64,000 nucleotides of DNA, from assembly GCF_900103485.1 (NCBI RefSeq), contig NZ_FNHW01000001.1, forward strand, positions 1,399,418-1,463,417. Direction: 5' to 3'. The first letter of the stretch is position 1. Each line of letters opens with the position of its first letter. Position numbers and translations under genes: made by a program. Of this stretch, positions 54,853 through 63,186 are shown in pieces. This stretch comes from Fictibacillus solisalsi. Lineage in GTDB: Bacteria; Bacillota; Bacilli; Bacillales; Fictibacillaceae. Under the pieces are notes generated by a model. That model saw only the letters and a program-made list of their open reading frames with translations. It made no database searches and had not been told where the DNA came from.

Positions 54853-55956
54853 TTATTTCCATACCTCGTTAGCTATAGAAACCACATGTCTGATTTTCTC
54901 CCACTGCTGTTCCTCTGTCAGCAGGTTTCCTTCCTCTGTGGAAGAAAAACCACACTGAGGACTGAGACAGATTTGATCCAGTGGCACATATAGGGAAGCT
55001 TCACGAATTCGTTTCTTAATAAGCTCGGGATCTTCCAATTCGCCGAACTTTGATGTAATGAGGCCCAGAACAATCTGTAAATCGGAGCGATTCACATGGC
55101 GAAGCGGTTCGAAACTCCCTGAACGTTCATCATCAAATTCAAGAAATAACCCGTCCACTTTTAGTTTGCCGAAAATATACTCGGAAGCATTATCATAGCC
55201 TCCGCTTGCCGTATAGCTGGACTTAAAGTTTCCTCTGCAGATGTGCATGGTGATGACCATGTCTTCAGGCTTTTTGGCAATGGATTCATTAATGGCACGT
55301 GTAAATCGTTCAAGCAATTCATCTATTGAGTAACCTTTCGCGGCAATCTGTTCCTGACCCTTTTCAGAGAAGAAGACAGCCCACGCCGTGTCGTCTAGCT
55401 GCAGATACCGGCAGCCAGCATCATAAAAGGCTTGAATGGCTTTTTGGTAAACCGTGATCAGATCGTTAAAAAATTCATCTTTGTCTGGATATACCTTTTC
55501 ATCAATCGTTCCCCTGAAAAACAGCATGTTAGGGCTGGGGATGGTGAATTTTGCGGCATGGTCCCCTGCAAGATCATGAAGGAATTTATAATCTTCAAGC
55601 ATCGGATGGTCGCTAAAGTCCAGTTTCCCAACGACCTTGATTCCGTGCGCTTTTGTTTGTACACCGTTAAACTGAATGCCGGCGTCTGTTTCGTAAAGCT
55701 CCACGCCTCCTAATTGAGACAGAAAATCAAAATGCCACCATGCACGGCGAAACTCTCCATCTGTTACGGCCTGTAGCCCTGCTTCTTTTTGTTTTTCAAC
55801 AAGACGGATAATCTCTTCATCTTCAATTTTCCGAAGCTGTTCTCTCGTAATGTCTCCATTTTGGTGAAGGACACGGGCTTCTTTAACTCGCTCAGGGCGC
55901 AAAAAACTCCCGACATGATCGGCTTTGTAAGGTCCTTTTGTTAACGTTGTTGTCAA
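54853..55956 (-). CDS. Cobalamin-independent methionine synthase-type methyltransferase (YxjG/YxjH-like)
   Basis: A 367-residue protein similar to the catalytic C-terminal half of MetE. Zinc-ligand motifs are His and Cys in VITMHICRGNF, Glu in GLFLEFDDERSG and Cys in LSPQCGFSS. GPYKADHVGSFLRPERVKEA is the usual N-terminus of the short YxjG/YxjH proteins. Such enzymes transfer a methyl group to homocysteine from folate or other donors. The TTG start at 55956 has AAGGAG nine bases upstream. No SAM riboswitch or T-box was seen. It is expressed as a single gene. Confidence 0.9.
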   Translation of the reverse strand: MTTTLTKGPYKADHVGSFLRPERVKEARVLHQNGDITREQLRKIEDEEIIRLVEKQKEAGLQAVTDGEFRRAWWHFDFLSQLGGVELYETDAGIQFNGVQTKAHGIKVVGKLDFSDHPMLEDYKFLHDLAGDHAAKFTIPSPNMLFFRGTIDEKVYPDKDEFFNDLITVYQKAIQAFYDAGCRYLQLDDTAWAVFFSEKGQEQIAAKGYSIDELLERFTRAINESIAKKPEDMVITMHICRGNFKSSYTASGGYDNASEYIFGKLKVDGLFLEFDDERSGSFEPLRHVNRSDLQIVLGLITSKFGELEDPELIKKRIREASLYVPLDQICLSPQCGFSSTEEGNLLTEEQQWEKIRHVVSIANEVWK

Positions 55957-56571
55957 TTGTGACAGCTCCTTGAAAATTTTTTAACCCTATTATAACCATA
56001 AAATTCAGCTATTTACTATGGTTTTGTCTTAATTCATCAAATTATGAAAATCTTATGTATTTTTGCTATAGCAACGGGGCTCTCCTTGTCATTGAAGGGA
56101 CAGTATACTCAACTGTCCCACCAAAAGTAGAATATTCACTTAAAATATGACAAAGAGCAGAAGTGATGTGTGCGTGGGTGGGGAAATCACAATCAACGAA
56201 AACGGGAAGAACCAGCGTCTTCAAGCTGGGGTTTCGCATTAAACATCCCTTACCAGGGCATATGCAAAGCAAGCCTGTTCAGTGCCAAATAAAAACCCTA
56301 CCTTTTTAATCATGTGGGGTTTTTATGGTTTACTCAACTAGCGCATCATTTTATTGAATAACTGTTTTTATAGAGAACACGCCTTTATCTCTCGAGCATG
56401 ACGCACCTTAAACTCATCTTTTTTCTTCAGGATGAGGTAGTACTACGTCGCTGTCACTGCCCCTAGTAGTAACGATGCCCCGCACGCTTGCTCAACACCT
56501 CTTCTCATTCCTGAAATGCACCTTATAGTTCGCCTTATCCGGCCGGGTGTAACTTCTTTGACTTTTCAGTA
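55957..56571. other. Gap with a terminator and one coding remnant
   Basis: AAAAACCCTAC...GTGGGGTTTTT at 56291-56324 is a two-way terminator. At 56508-56368 on the minus strand, MRRGVEQACGASLLLGAVTA is followed after one TAG by YYLILKKKDEFKVRHAREIK, a membrane-protein-like remnant of unknown family. The 68-codon frame at 56066-56272 has no site and no family and is not called. Confidence 0.4.
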
Positions 56572-56940
56572 TTAAAGATAAGAGTTATCTTTTTTTTCAG
56601 CTGGACATAAAACCTCGATGGTAAAACCCCCAGGTGCATTTACATAAAATGTCCAACCATGTGCTCTTTTGGGTGATCCCACTTCAAAACCATCATCTCT
56701 CAAACGCTGATTGATCAGGTTTACCTGTTCTTCATTCTCCTGGACAAAACCAATATGAAATGTTTTTGGGTAGTTAACTGCATTACTTTTCATCAATGTA
56801 AGGACAAAGCCGTCCTCGTCACTTAGTACTGCGAAGGATTCACCCCTCGAAGCCCTGGTATGTAATTGAAAATATTTCTCCAAGAACTTTCGAGCCTCGT
56901 TAACATCTGCAACTGTAAGATTGAGATGGTTTAATCTCAT
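56572..56940 (-). CDS. VOC (glyoxalase/bleomycin-resistance-like) protein
   Basis: 122 residues from ATG 56940, with AAAGGAAAG upstream; a longer frame to 56988 has no site. MRLNHLNLTVADVNEARKFL is the typical first strand-helix with a metal His, SFAVLSDEDGFVLTLMKSN the middle, FHIGFVQENEEQV the second half and GFTIEVLCPAEK the C-terminal Glu ligand. It acts in the cytosol as a dimer; members isomerise, open or bind small molecules. The substrate is unknown. Confidence 0.88.
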   Translation of the reverse strand: MRLNHLNLTVADVNEARKFLEKYFQLHTRASRGESFAVLSDEDGFVLTLMKSNAVNYPKTFHIGFVQENEEQVNLINQRLRDDGFEVGSPKRAHGWTFYVNAPGGFTIEVLCPAEKKDNSYL

Positions 56941-57027
56941 AGAGTTCACTTTCCTTTCTAAATTCGCTTTTTTAGGATTTGTTTTCACAAGCGCAAACTC
57001 AAGTGTATTGGTTTTAATATAAAAAAA

Positions 57028-57457
57028 TGATTACTGCCTTAATATTCAATTTACAGCTACAACACAGCAAGTAAAGAACCCTAAATTTATACTTGTAATT
57101 ATTCCAATCGGAATTTCAACTGCATTTTTAATTAATGATTGGGGTTTTAATTACTTTTGGAGGTTAAAACATTCATATAAAAACTTATCGCTCGCTTCTG
57201 TCCCATTTAATTTAGGGTTGTTCCCAATATTGGGATGCTTGTTTATAAGCTCCATTTACTACGCAAAACTTAAAACATTTCTTTCGCTAGCCCTGTTTAC
57301 AATTTTCACTACATTGATCGAATTTTGTGCTTTAAAAGAAGGGGAAATTATCTATCGAAACGGCTGGAATATCGGTTTCACGGCAATTAGTTATTTCATT
57401 GGTTATTTGATTGTATTTATTTATTTTAAATTAATGCGAAAATATAAAATACTGTAG
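57028..57457 (+). pseudogene. Membrane protein of CBO0543-like type, lacking a proper start
   Basis: The frame is open from 57028 to TAG 57457 and reads TTQQVKNPKFILVIIPIGIS, INDWGFNYFWRLK, SVPFNLGLFPILGCLFIS and a tail with two more helices (residues ending FKLMRKYKIL), about four membrane spans. It resembles small CBO0543-type Bacillus membrane proteins. No ATG, GTG or TTG is in frame before TTG 57218, which would cut away half the protein and has no ribosome binding site. The N-terminus has therefore probably been lost. Confidence 0.55.
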
Positions 57458-57537
57458 ATATGTTCATCTTTCTCAAAAGTGAACACGCTTACGCAACAGG
57501 CAGGTTCGGCCTTATTCTTTAGAGGTTATTAGTTTTC

Positions 57538-58767
57538 TTATATTGATTCAATCGAACCCGAGACGATTTTTCCTTTGAACATCGTAGCTATTCGTTTCGC
57601 CCTTCTCGCAATCGCTTCGGCAGAACAAGATGCCTCAACTACTACGATGCTAGCTTCATCCCCGGCTTTTGGCCAAACTTGTTCACCTTTAGAATTAAGC
57701 GGTGTTTTTCCATCTGTAATAAAGGAGAGCGTTTGAGCTAATGATTGTTCATCTACCCATCCTGAAATTTCTGCTAAACGACCAGCACGTTCTAATACAT
57801 CTCCATTACCAAAGGGAGACCAAACATCAAAAATATTATCACATCCAACGGCAACTAATACCCCTTTCTCGTGCAATAAGCTTATCGGCGGAAACCTTCG
57901 ATCAATCGGAATGCTGGAAATAATGGTTATACCGGCATCAGCGAGTAATTCTGCTATTTCTTCTGCCTGAGATAATGGGATATCCCCGAGTCCAAATGCA
58001 TGGCTAATCGCAACCTTACCTTGCAGACCGGCTTCTTTTGTTAACTGAGCCAATCTTTTCATAGTGAAAATCCCCAGATGATCGGGATCATGCAAATGCA
58101 AATCAATTCCTGCATTTCCTTCTACGGCAAGTTCAACCATCTTTTGTAAAGATGCTTCTATATCGCCGTCCACGGTAGCCGGATCAACTCCACCTACAAA
58201 GTTTGCACCTTTGGAAAGTGCCTCCCTTACTAAATCTTTCGTATTCGTTCGCAATAAACCATGTTGCGGAAAGGCAACAATTTCATATGATAGTTTCCCT
58301 TCAAATGTTTGCAATGCTTGTTTTACTTCTTCCAAATTCTTCAACCCGACCTCTGGATAAATATCTACATGTGTTCGTACATGCGTTACGCCGGATATCA
58401 AATAACGTTCAAGTAACTTTTCCGCACGTTCTTTCGTAGTTGTCTCCAGGGTAGGTAGAACTTCTTTTTCAATTTCAAGTCGTTCAAAGATACTATTGAC
58501 AGCTGTGACCGGACGCCATCGATCTCCAAGCATCGTTTTGTCTAAATGACAATGTTTTTCGATGAACGATGGAAGCACCAGCTTCTGTTTCGCATCTCTT
58601 TTTGGTAAATCATCAGTTATCGTTTCAGCGGACGGTACAATCCTCGCAATCTTTTGTCCTTTGATTAGTAGGTGGAAACATTCCGTCTTTGTCCCTGAAA
58701 TGACACCATTCTCGAACTGGTAGCCTGTCTCCAACCGTGCATTTGTTATCCAAAAGGTGGAATTCAT
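57538..58767 (-). CDS. Cytosine-deaminase-like amidohydrolase, copy 1
   Basis: A 409-residue metal-dependent deaminase/hydrolase. KHCHLDKT supplies the HxH, GNAGIDLHLHDPDHLG a further His pair, KVAISHAFGLGD another His, and VAVGCDNIFDVWSPFGNGD the catalytic Asp region, as in the CodA/AtzC type. It is cytosolic. It has a close paralog directly upstream (58796-60025) and belongs to the same minus-strand cluster as nucleoside deaminases under LysR control. The substrate is probably a pyrimidine- or triazine-like amino heterocycle, not settled by sequence. Confidence 0.87.
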   Translation of the reverse strand: MNSTFWITNARLETGYQFENGVISGTKTECFHLLIKGQKIARIVPSAETITDDLPKRDAKQKLVLPSFIEKHCHLDKTMLGDRWRPVTAVNSIFERLEIEKEVLPTLETTTKERAEKLLERYLISGVTHVRTHVDIYPEVGLKNLEEVKQALQTFEGKLSYEIVAFPQHGLLRTNTKDLVREALSKGANFVGGVDPATVDGDIEASLQKMVELAVEGNAGIDLHLHDPDHLGIFTMKRLAQLTKEAGLQGKVAISHAFGLGDIPLSQAEEIAELLADAGITIISSIPIDRRFPPISLLHEKGVLVAVGCDNIFDVWSPFGNGDVLERAGRLAEISGWVDEQSLAQTLSFITDGKTPLNSKGEQVWPKAGDEASIVVVEASCSAEAIARRAKRIATMFKGKIVSGSIESI

Positions 58768-58795
58768 ATATGATCTATCCCTTCTAATTCAATAC

Positions 58796-60025
58796 TTAAA
58801 GTGCCCCGAAAACCATATTTCCTTCAAAGAAAACAGCCATCCTTCTTGCTCTCCTTGCAATCGCTTCGGCTGAACAACTCGCATCAACGAAAACGAGATT
58901 GGCAGCATCTCCCCTATTTGGCCAAACACGTTCTCCTTCTTTATTTATTGGGGTTATACCACCTGTAATAAATCCCAGGGTTTGTCCAAGTGAACATTCA
59001 TCAATCAGGTTAAAACGTTCCGCTAATGTCCCTGCTTTTTCCAAACTGTCTCCTTTTCCAAAAGGAGACCAGTGATCTGTGATACTATCGTCACCAAGGG
59101 AGACCTTTACTCCTTTCTTCTGCAGGAGAGGAATCGGAATTGTCCTTCCAATAGGAACTGATGATGTAACCGAAATTCCCTGATGTGCGAGTAACTCTGC
59201 GACTTCACTTGTTTCTTCAGTTGAGATATCCGCAAAAGCAAATCCATGACTTATGGTAACTCTACCTTGCCATCCGGCTTCTTCGGTCAAAGCGGCTAAT
59301 CGTTTAAACGTAAAAATACCGAGATGACCCGGGTCATGTAAATGAAGGTCAATGTCTGCATCGCCTTCAACTGCAAGTTCAATTACTGTTTGCAAGGATT
59401 TCTCAATATTTTCATCAATTGATGCAGGATCAACACCACCTACTAACGAGGCTCCGTTTCGCAGTGCCTCTCTTACGAGTGAAACCGACTTGCTTCGTAA
59501 TAATCCATGTTGCGGAAAAGCGACAATTTCAACGGAAGCCTTTCCTTTATAAGCTTCCACTGCTTGTAAAGTTGCTTCCAGATTTTTTAATCCGATAACA
59601 GGATCAACATTACAATGTGTACGAATGTGAGTCGAGCCTGAATTCAATAGTAAGTCGATTAATTTTTCCGCTCTTTCCTCTGCAACCGGCAACAAGAGCG
59701 GAAGTAATTCTCGCTCTTCCTCCAACCTTGTCAAAAGACCCTTCGTTGGAACCGTCGGTGCTTTCCAAGGACCTCCGTAGTATGTTTTATCAATATGGAT
59801 GTGCATATCTCTGAAGGATGGAAGCATTAAATAGTTTTTCGCATCCAGGTGAGGTAAATTCGTCATTAATGGTTTTTCAGCTGAGACAATTTCTTTTATC
59901 TTCCCATCTTCAATCCGTACATGAAAATGTTCTGTTGTTGTTCCAGTTACTGCACCATTTTCATATTGGTACCCTGCTTCCAAACGGACATTCATTAACC
60001 AATAAGCATTGGATGTCATGTTCAT
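58796..60025 (-). CDS. Cytosine-deaminase-like amidohydrolase, copy 2
   Basis: Also 409 residues, collinear with copy 1 throughout, e.g. VEIVAFPQHGLLRSKSVSLV, GGVDPASIDENIEKSLQ and LHLHDPGHLGIFTFKRLA. The HxH is DMHIHIDKT, and the Asp region is VSLGDDSITDHWSPFGKGD. The paralogs differ at the metal-proximal residues (FRDMHIHID against IEKHCHLD), which suggests different substrates. The ATG follows GAGGAAGG. It lies 43 bases after the nucleoside deaminase. Confidence 0.87.
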   Translation of the reverse strand: MNMTSNAYWLMNVRLEAGYQYENGAVTGTTTEHFHVRIEDGKIKEIVSAEKPLMTNLPHLDAKNYLMLPSFRDMHIHIDKTYYGGPWKAPTVPTKGLLTRLEEERELLPLLLPVAEERAEKLIDLLLNSGSTHIRTHCNVDPVIGLKNLEATLQAVEAYKGKASVEIVAFPQHGLLRSKSVSLVREALRNGASLVGGVDPASIDENIEKSLQTVIELAVEGDADIDLHLHDPGHLGIFTFKRLAALTEEAGWQGRVTISHGFAFADISTEETSEVAELLAHQGISVTSSVPIGRTIPIPLLQKKGVKVSLGDDSITDHWSPFGKGDSLEKAGTLAERFNLIDECSLGQTLGFITGGITPINKEGERVWPNRGDAANLVFVDASCSAEAIARRARRMAVFFEGNMVFGAL

Positions 60026-60068
60026 TAGCCTTCCTCACATTATGATTGTAAAAAAGTTCTGCTATCAA

Positions 60069-60536
60069 TCACTTAGAATTTAATTCACTCCAATGTTGGT
60101 ATACCTTAATACTTTCAGCATCTGGTTGTTGAACCATAGGCAACCGGCGATCTTTAATTGGCTTGCAGTATTCATCATAGAATGTTTCCAGTTCAAAGTA
60201 TTTACGATCATCTTGGTAGTAAGGTGCGTAATCTTCACGTGTGGTAATATAAATTACCTTTTTGGGGCTGCAATAATAAAGAGCCCCCAAACACATTGGG
60301 CAAGGACTGGCAAGAATATAAATTTCGCAATCTGTTAAATGTTCCGTTTGCAGTTTTTTACATGCTTCTCTGATGGCAAGCACTTCAGCGTGGGCCGTTG
60401 GATCGTTTGTTTGTGCCACCAAGTTTGGACTTTCAGCTATAATTTCTCCATACTGTACGATCACTGTAGCAAATGGACGACCTCCTGCTTCAACATTTTC
60501 GCGTGCCAATTCGATAGTACGTTGCACAAAATCCAT
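60069..60536 (-). CDS. Zinc nucleoside/guanine deaminase (CDA fold, GuaD-like)
   Basis: A 155-residue deaminase with the zinc motif HAEVLAIREA (His and catalytic Glu) and SPCPMCLGALYYCSPKKVIY (two Cys ligands). The tail FELETFYDEYCKPIKDRRLP resembles guanine deaminase of the GuaD type. It removes an amino group from a purine or related base. ATG 60536 follows GAGGTG. It is part of the amidohydrolase cluster. A broken copy lies immediately upstream. Confidence 0.9.
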   Translation of the reverse strand: MDFVQRTIELARENVEAGGRPFATVIVQYGEIIAESPNLVAQTNDPTAHAEVLAIREACKKLQTEHLTDCEIYILASPCPMCLGALYYCSPKKVIYITTREDYAPYYQDDRKYFELETFYDEYCKPIKDRRLPMVQQPDAESIKVYQHWSELNSK

Positions 60537-60609
60537 TGAAATTCACCTCATTTTTATCTTTAAACGTATTGCCAAAAGGATTCGGGTTTATCAATGCCTT
60601 CTAAGTCGG

Positions 60610-60996
60610 TTATAACTTCAGTTGAAGCATCTTAGCGGCTCTTTCTTCACGTGATAGAGAAAGTTGATTGTATACATAGACTTGGCTCGGTAATGGGGGC
60701 ATAAAAATATAGTGTTTTAATTAGGGTATAATAAATGGCACTAATACACATCGAGCATGGCTCGATGCTTCCATATATTTTGCAACCTTGGAAATTGGTT
60801 GTATTCAATCTTTTACAAGCTTCTCGAACTGCCTGGATTTCTGTATGGGTGGTATGGTCAATGGTTGTTAGAACCTGGTTAATTCCAGTGCCTGTAATTT
60901 GTCCTTCTTTGACGACAACGGCACCAAGTGGCATACCCGGATTATTTTGCTCATTCACATTGGCGAGGTCAATTTCATAAAATCAGTTTGTTTCAT
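60610..60996 (-). pseudogene. Frameshifted nucleoside deaminase
   Basis: ATG 60996 (behind GAGAGGAAG) starts MKQTDFM, then a frame change is needed into DLANVNEQNNPGMPLGAVVV and THTEIQAVREACKRL (zinc His and Glu), SIEPCSMCISAIYYT (zinc Cys pair). A second frame change near 60665 leads to SREERAAKMLQLKL and TAA 60612-60610. The active-site residues survive, but at least two frameshifts break the gene. It shares its layout with the intact deaminase at 60069-60536. Confidence 0.85.
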
Positions 60997-61059
60997 TTAA
61001 TCTTCCTCTCCTCTTTATTATTTACATTTGTTGTTATTCCTGTTATAGATTTTGTTCGG

Positions 61060-61776
61060 CTATGCCCCAGCCTCTTTTAATATATCTACAATTTCATGGT
61101 ATCCATTATTTTGAGCATGCTCTAAAGGCTTTACCCCATCTCCATCGCTAATATTGAGATCGGCCCCATGGTCCACTAACAATTGCACGATTTTTTGATG
61201 ATCCTTCCCTCCATTGCTTAGAATGATCGCTTCCAATAATGCGGTCCAGTTCAAATTATTAATATGATTAACATCTGTATCAGAATGCGCTAAAAGTTCT
61301 TTGACGACGGCAACATGTCCTCGTTCTGAAGCAGGAATAAGTGCTGTTCCGCCATACCGGTTTGTAAGCGTTGTATCAGCTCCCGCTTCAACTGCAAGTT
61401 TCACGATGTCTAGAAATCCCTCAGCTCCGGCATATAAGAGCACATTATCCTGGATGTTATTTTGTATATTTATATCTGCGCCTTGTTGTATAAGCACCTC
61501 CACAGTTTCTGTTTTATGATTTTTGGTCGCAGCCAATACAGCTGTTATCCCGTGTTCATTCGTTGTATTGATATCTGCTCCATCTTTAAGGAGATTCAGA
61601 ACTTTTTTCGTATCACCACGTTTAGCGGAATCGATTAATTGTTGATTCATTGTGTCTTCCTCCTTTGCTTTTGGTTGTGTTTCTTTCGACAAGTTTTCCA
61701 AGGATTCAGAAATTGATTGACAAGCGGTAAGCAAAAAAATGAACAGCAGAATAAACAACGTTCGCCACATTATCAT
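61060..61776 (-). CDS. Ankyrin-repeat lipoprotein
   Basis: A 238-residue protein. The signal peptide ends FIFLLTAC with a lipobox Cys19. About five ankyrin repeats follow (e.g. NEHGITAVLAATKNHKTETV, NRYGGTALIPASERGHVAVV, DGDGVKPLEHAQNNGYHEIV). It is anchored to the outer face of the membrane and likely binds another protein. Being first in the strand order ahead of the deaminase cluster, it may be cotranscribed, though a gap of about 60 bases separates it from the broken deaminase. Its role there is unclear. Confidence 0.85.
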   Translation of the reverse strand: MIMWRTLFILLFIFLLTACQSISESLENLSKETQPKAKEEDTMNQQLIDSAKRGDTKKVLNLLKDGADINTTNEHGITAVLAATKNHKTETVEVLIQQGADINIQNNIQDNVLLYAGAEGFLDIVKLAVEAGADTTLTNRYGGTALIPASERGHVAVVKELLAHSDTDVNHINNLNWTALLEAIILSNGGKDHQKIVQLLVDHGADLNISDGDGVKPLEHAQNNGYHEIVDILKEAGA

Positions 61777-61887
61777 CGTTCCTTTCCTCCTTTATAAAAA
61801 TGGTATCATGAAGATATACATACGAAAAATATTAAAAAAATTAATTTCACTTAGGTTTTTCATATACCGCGAAGGGGGTTATTTACG

Positions 61888-62772
61888 ATGGATATCAAAC
61901 AGCTACGATACTTCATAGCAATTGTTGAGGAAAGGAAAATCTCTGCCGCTGCTAAACGTCTACACATTTCTCAGCCACCATTAAGTCAACAGCTGAAATC
62001 AATGGAAGAAGAACTTGGATCCAAGTTAATAGAAAGAGGTGGGAAATACTTTGAAATAACTGAGGCGGGAAAAACGTTATATAAATATGCCTTGCAGGTG
62101 ACACAATTAATGAATGAAGCTAAAGTGGAGGTAAAAGAAGTGGGAGCAGGGGTAAGCGGAACACTTGAGATCGGTGTTAACACCTTATCTGTGGCTAACT
62201 TATCTGAAACTCTTCAACAACTTCAGAAACAATATCCTAAAGTTACCTATAAAATCCAACAAAATGAATCATCGGTTCTCTGCCAGCTTATAAAAGATAG
62301 AGCCGTAGAAGTAGCATTTATACGATTGCCACTTGAATTGGATGATTTTTCAGTTCTTCATCTTTATACGGAACCGTTTTATTTTATTACATCCAAAAAA
62401 GTGAAATCAATCAACCATGGTGTTTCACTTGATGAAATTCAAAACTGGCCACTTTTCTTACCAAGTACAGAGGGATTAGGTGTACATTATTTAATTTTGG
62501 AATCTTTTTCCCACCTTCACTTACATCCCAATATCATTGGGGAGTGTTCCGATATTACGCTTTTATTAGATTTAGTTTCTGCCGGCTTTAGCGCATCAAT
62601 TGTTCCAGAAACGGTACTTAAACAGCATAAAGGATATCCTATACATGTCCACAGAATTTCCGATACCAAGTTTTCAACCCCAATCAGTTTGATATGGCTA
62701 AAAAACCATAGCTTATCCAGGGCTGCTCAGAACTTTATTGAGTTATTCAAAAAAGGAATATCAAATCAATGA
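61888..62772 (+). CDS. LysR-family transcriptional regulator
   Basis: A 294-residue LTTR with the N-terminal HTH MDIKQLRYFIAIVEERKISA and AAKRLHISQPPLSQQLKSME, followed by the effector domain (LEIGVNTLSVANLSETLQQL, EVAFIRLPLELDDFSVLHLY). The ATG follows AAGGGGG. It is transcribed away from the ankyrin/deaminase/amidohydrolase cluster, with 111 bases between, the usual LysR arrangement, so it probably activates that cluster in response to a pathway metabolite. Confidence 0.94.
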   Translation: MDIKQLRYFIAIVEERKISAAAKRLHISQPPLSQQLKSMEEELGSKLIERGGKYFEITEAGKTLYKYALQVTQLMNEAKVEVKEVGAGVSGTLEIGVNTLSVANLSETLQQLQKQYPKVTYKIQQNESSVLCQLIKDRAVEVAFIRLPLELDDFSVLHLYTEPFYFITSKKVKSINHGVSLDEIQNWPLFLPSTEGLGVHYLILESFSHLHLHPNIIGECSDITLLLDLVSAGFSASIVPETVLKQHKGYPIHVHRISDTKFSTPISLIWLKNHSLSRAAQNFIELFKKGISNQ

Positions 62773-62906
62773 TGTCATTTACAACATTTCCAATGCCATT
62801 ATCGCATTTCTGATGTATTTAATGTCAATACCGTATCATTAATATATTTCGCATTCGATTTCCTGTAGGCAATGAAAGGAATTTCGAAAGCTAAACGCAA
62901 AAAAAA

Positions 62907-62948
62907 GGCATCTCAAAGTGGGAAATTCGACTTTGAGATGCCCTTTTT
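62907..62948. terminator. Strong bidirectional terminator
   Basis: GGCATCTCAAAGT (62907-62919) pairs with ACTTTGAGATGCC (62930-62942), with an A-run before and CTTTTTCG after. Confidence 0.92.
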
Positions 62949-62985
62949 CGTTTGATAAATATGATTTCCTCATTATTCACAAGTG

Positions 62986-63117
62986 TTATTCTAAATCCCT
63001 GTGATACTCACGTAAACCTATCGCTTTCGCGCCTTATACTGCTCCTGCACCAGGAACAAGGAAATCTAAACCCGTGGCAATACCATCTGTCCGTCCACCT
63101 TCCCCACGTCGAAGCAT
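62986..63117 (-). pseudogene. Short coding remnant, family unknown
   Basis: From ATG 63117 the minus strand reads MLRRGEGGRTDGIATGLDFL and VPGAGAV, then one in-frame TAA, then GAKAIGLREYHRDLE and TAA. The continuity across the single stop suggests old coding sequence. No ribosome binding site or family was recognised. Confidence 0.3.
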
Positions 63118-63186
63118 TCAGATTTAAAGATGTCTGTTTATACTTGCTTTTCAACAGGGTATTAGAGTTGAAAGGAGGAGAATGCA

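Noticed and set aside
56066-56272. 68-codon minus-strand frame
   Set aside because: No ribosome binding site and no motif; the GC-rich region may be old debris, but nothing can be supported.
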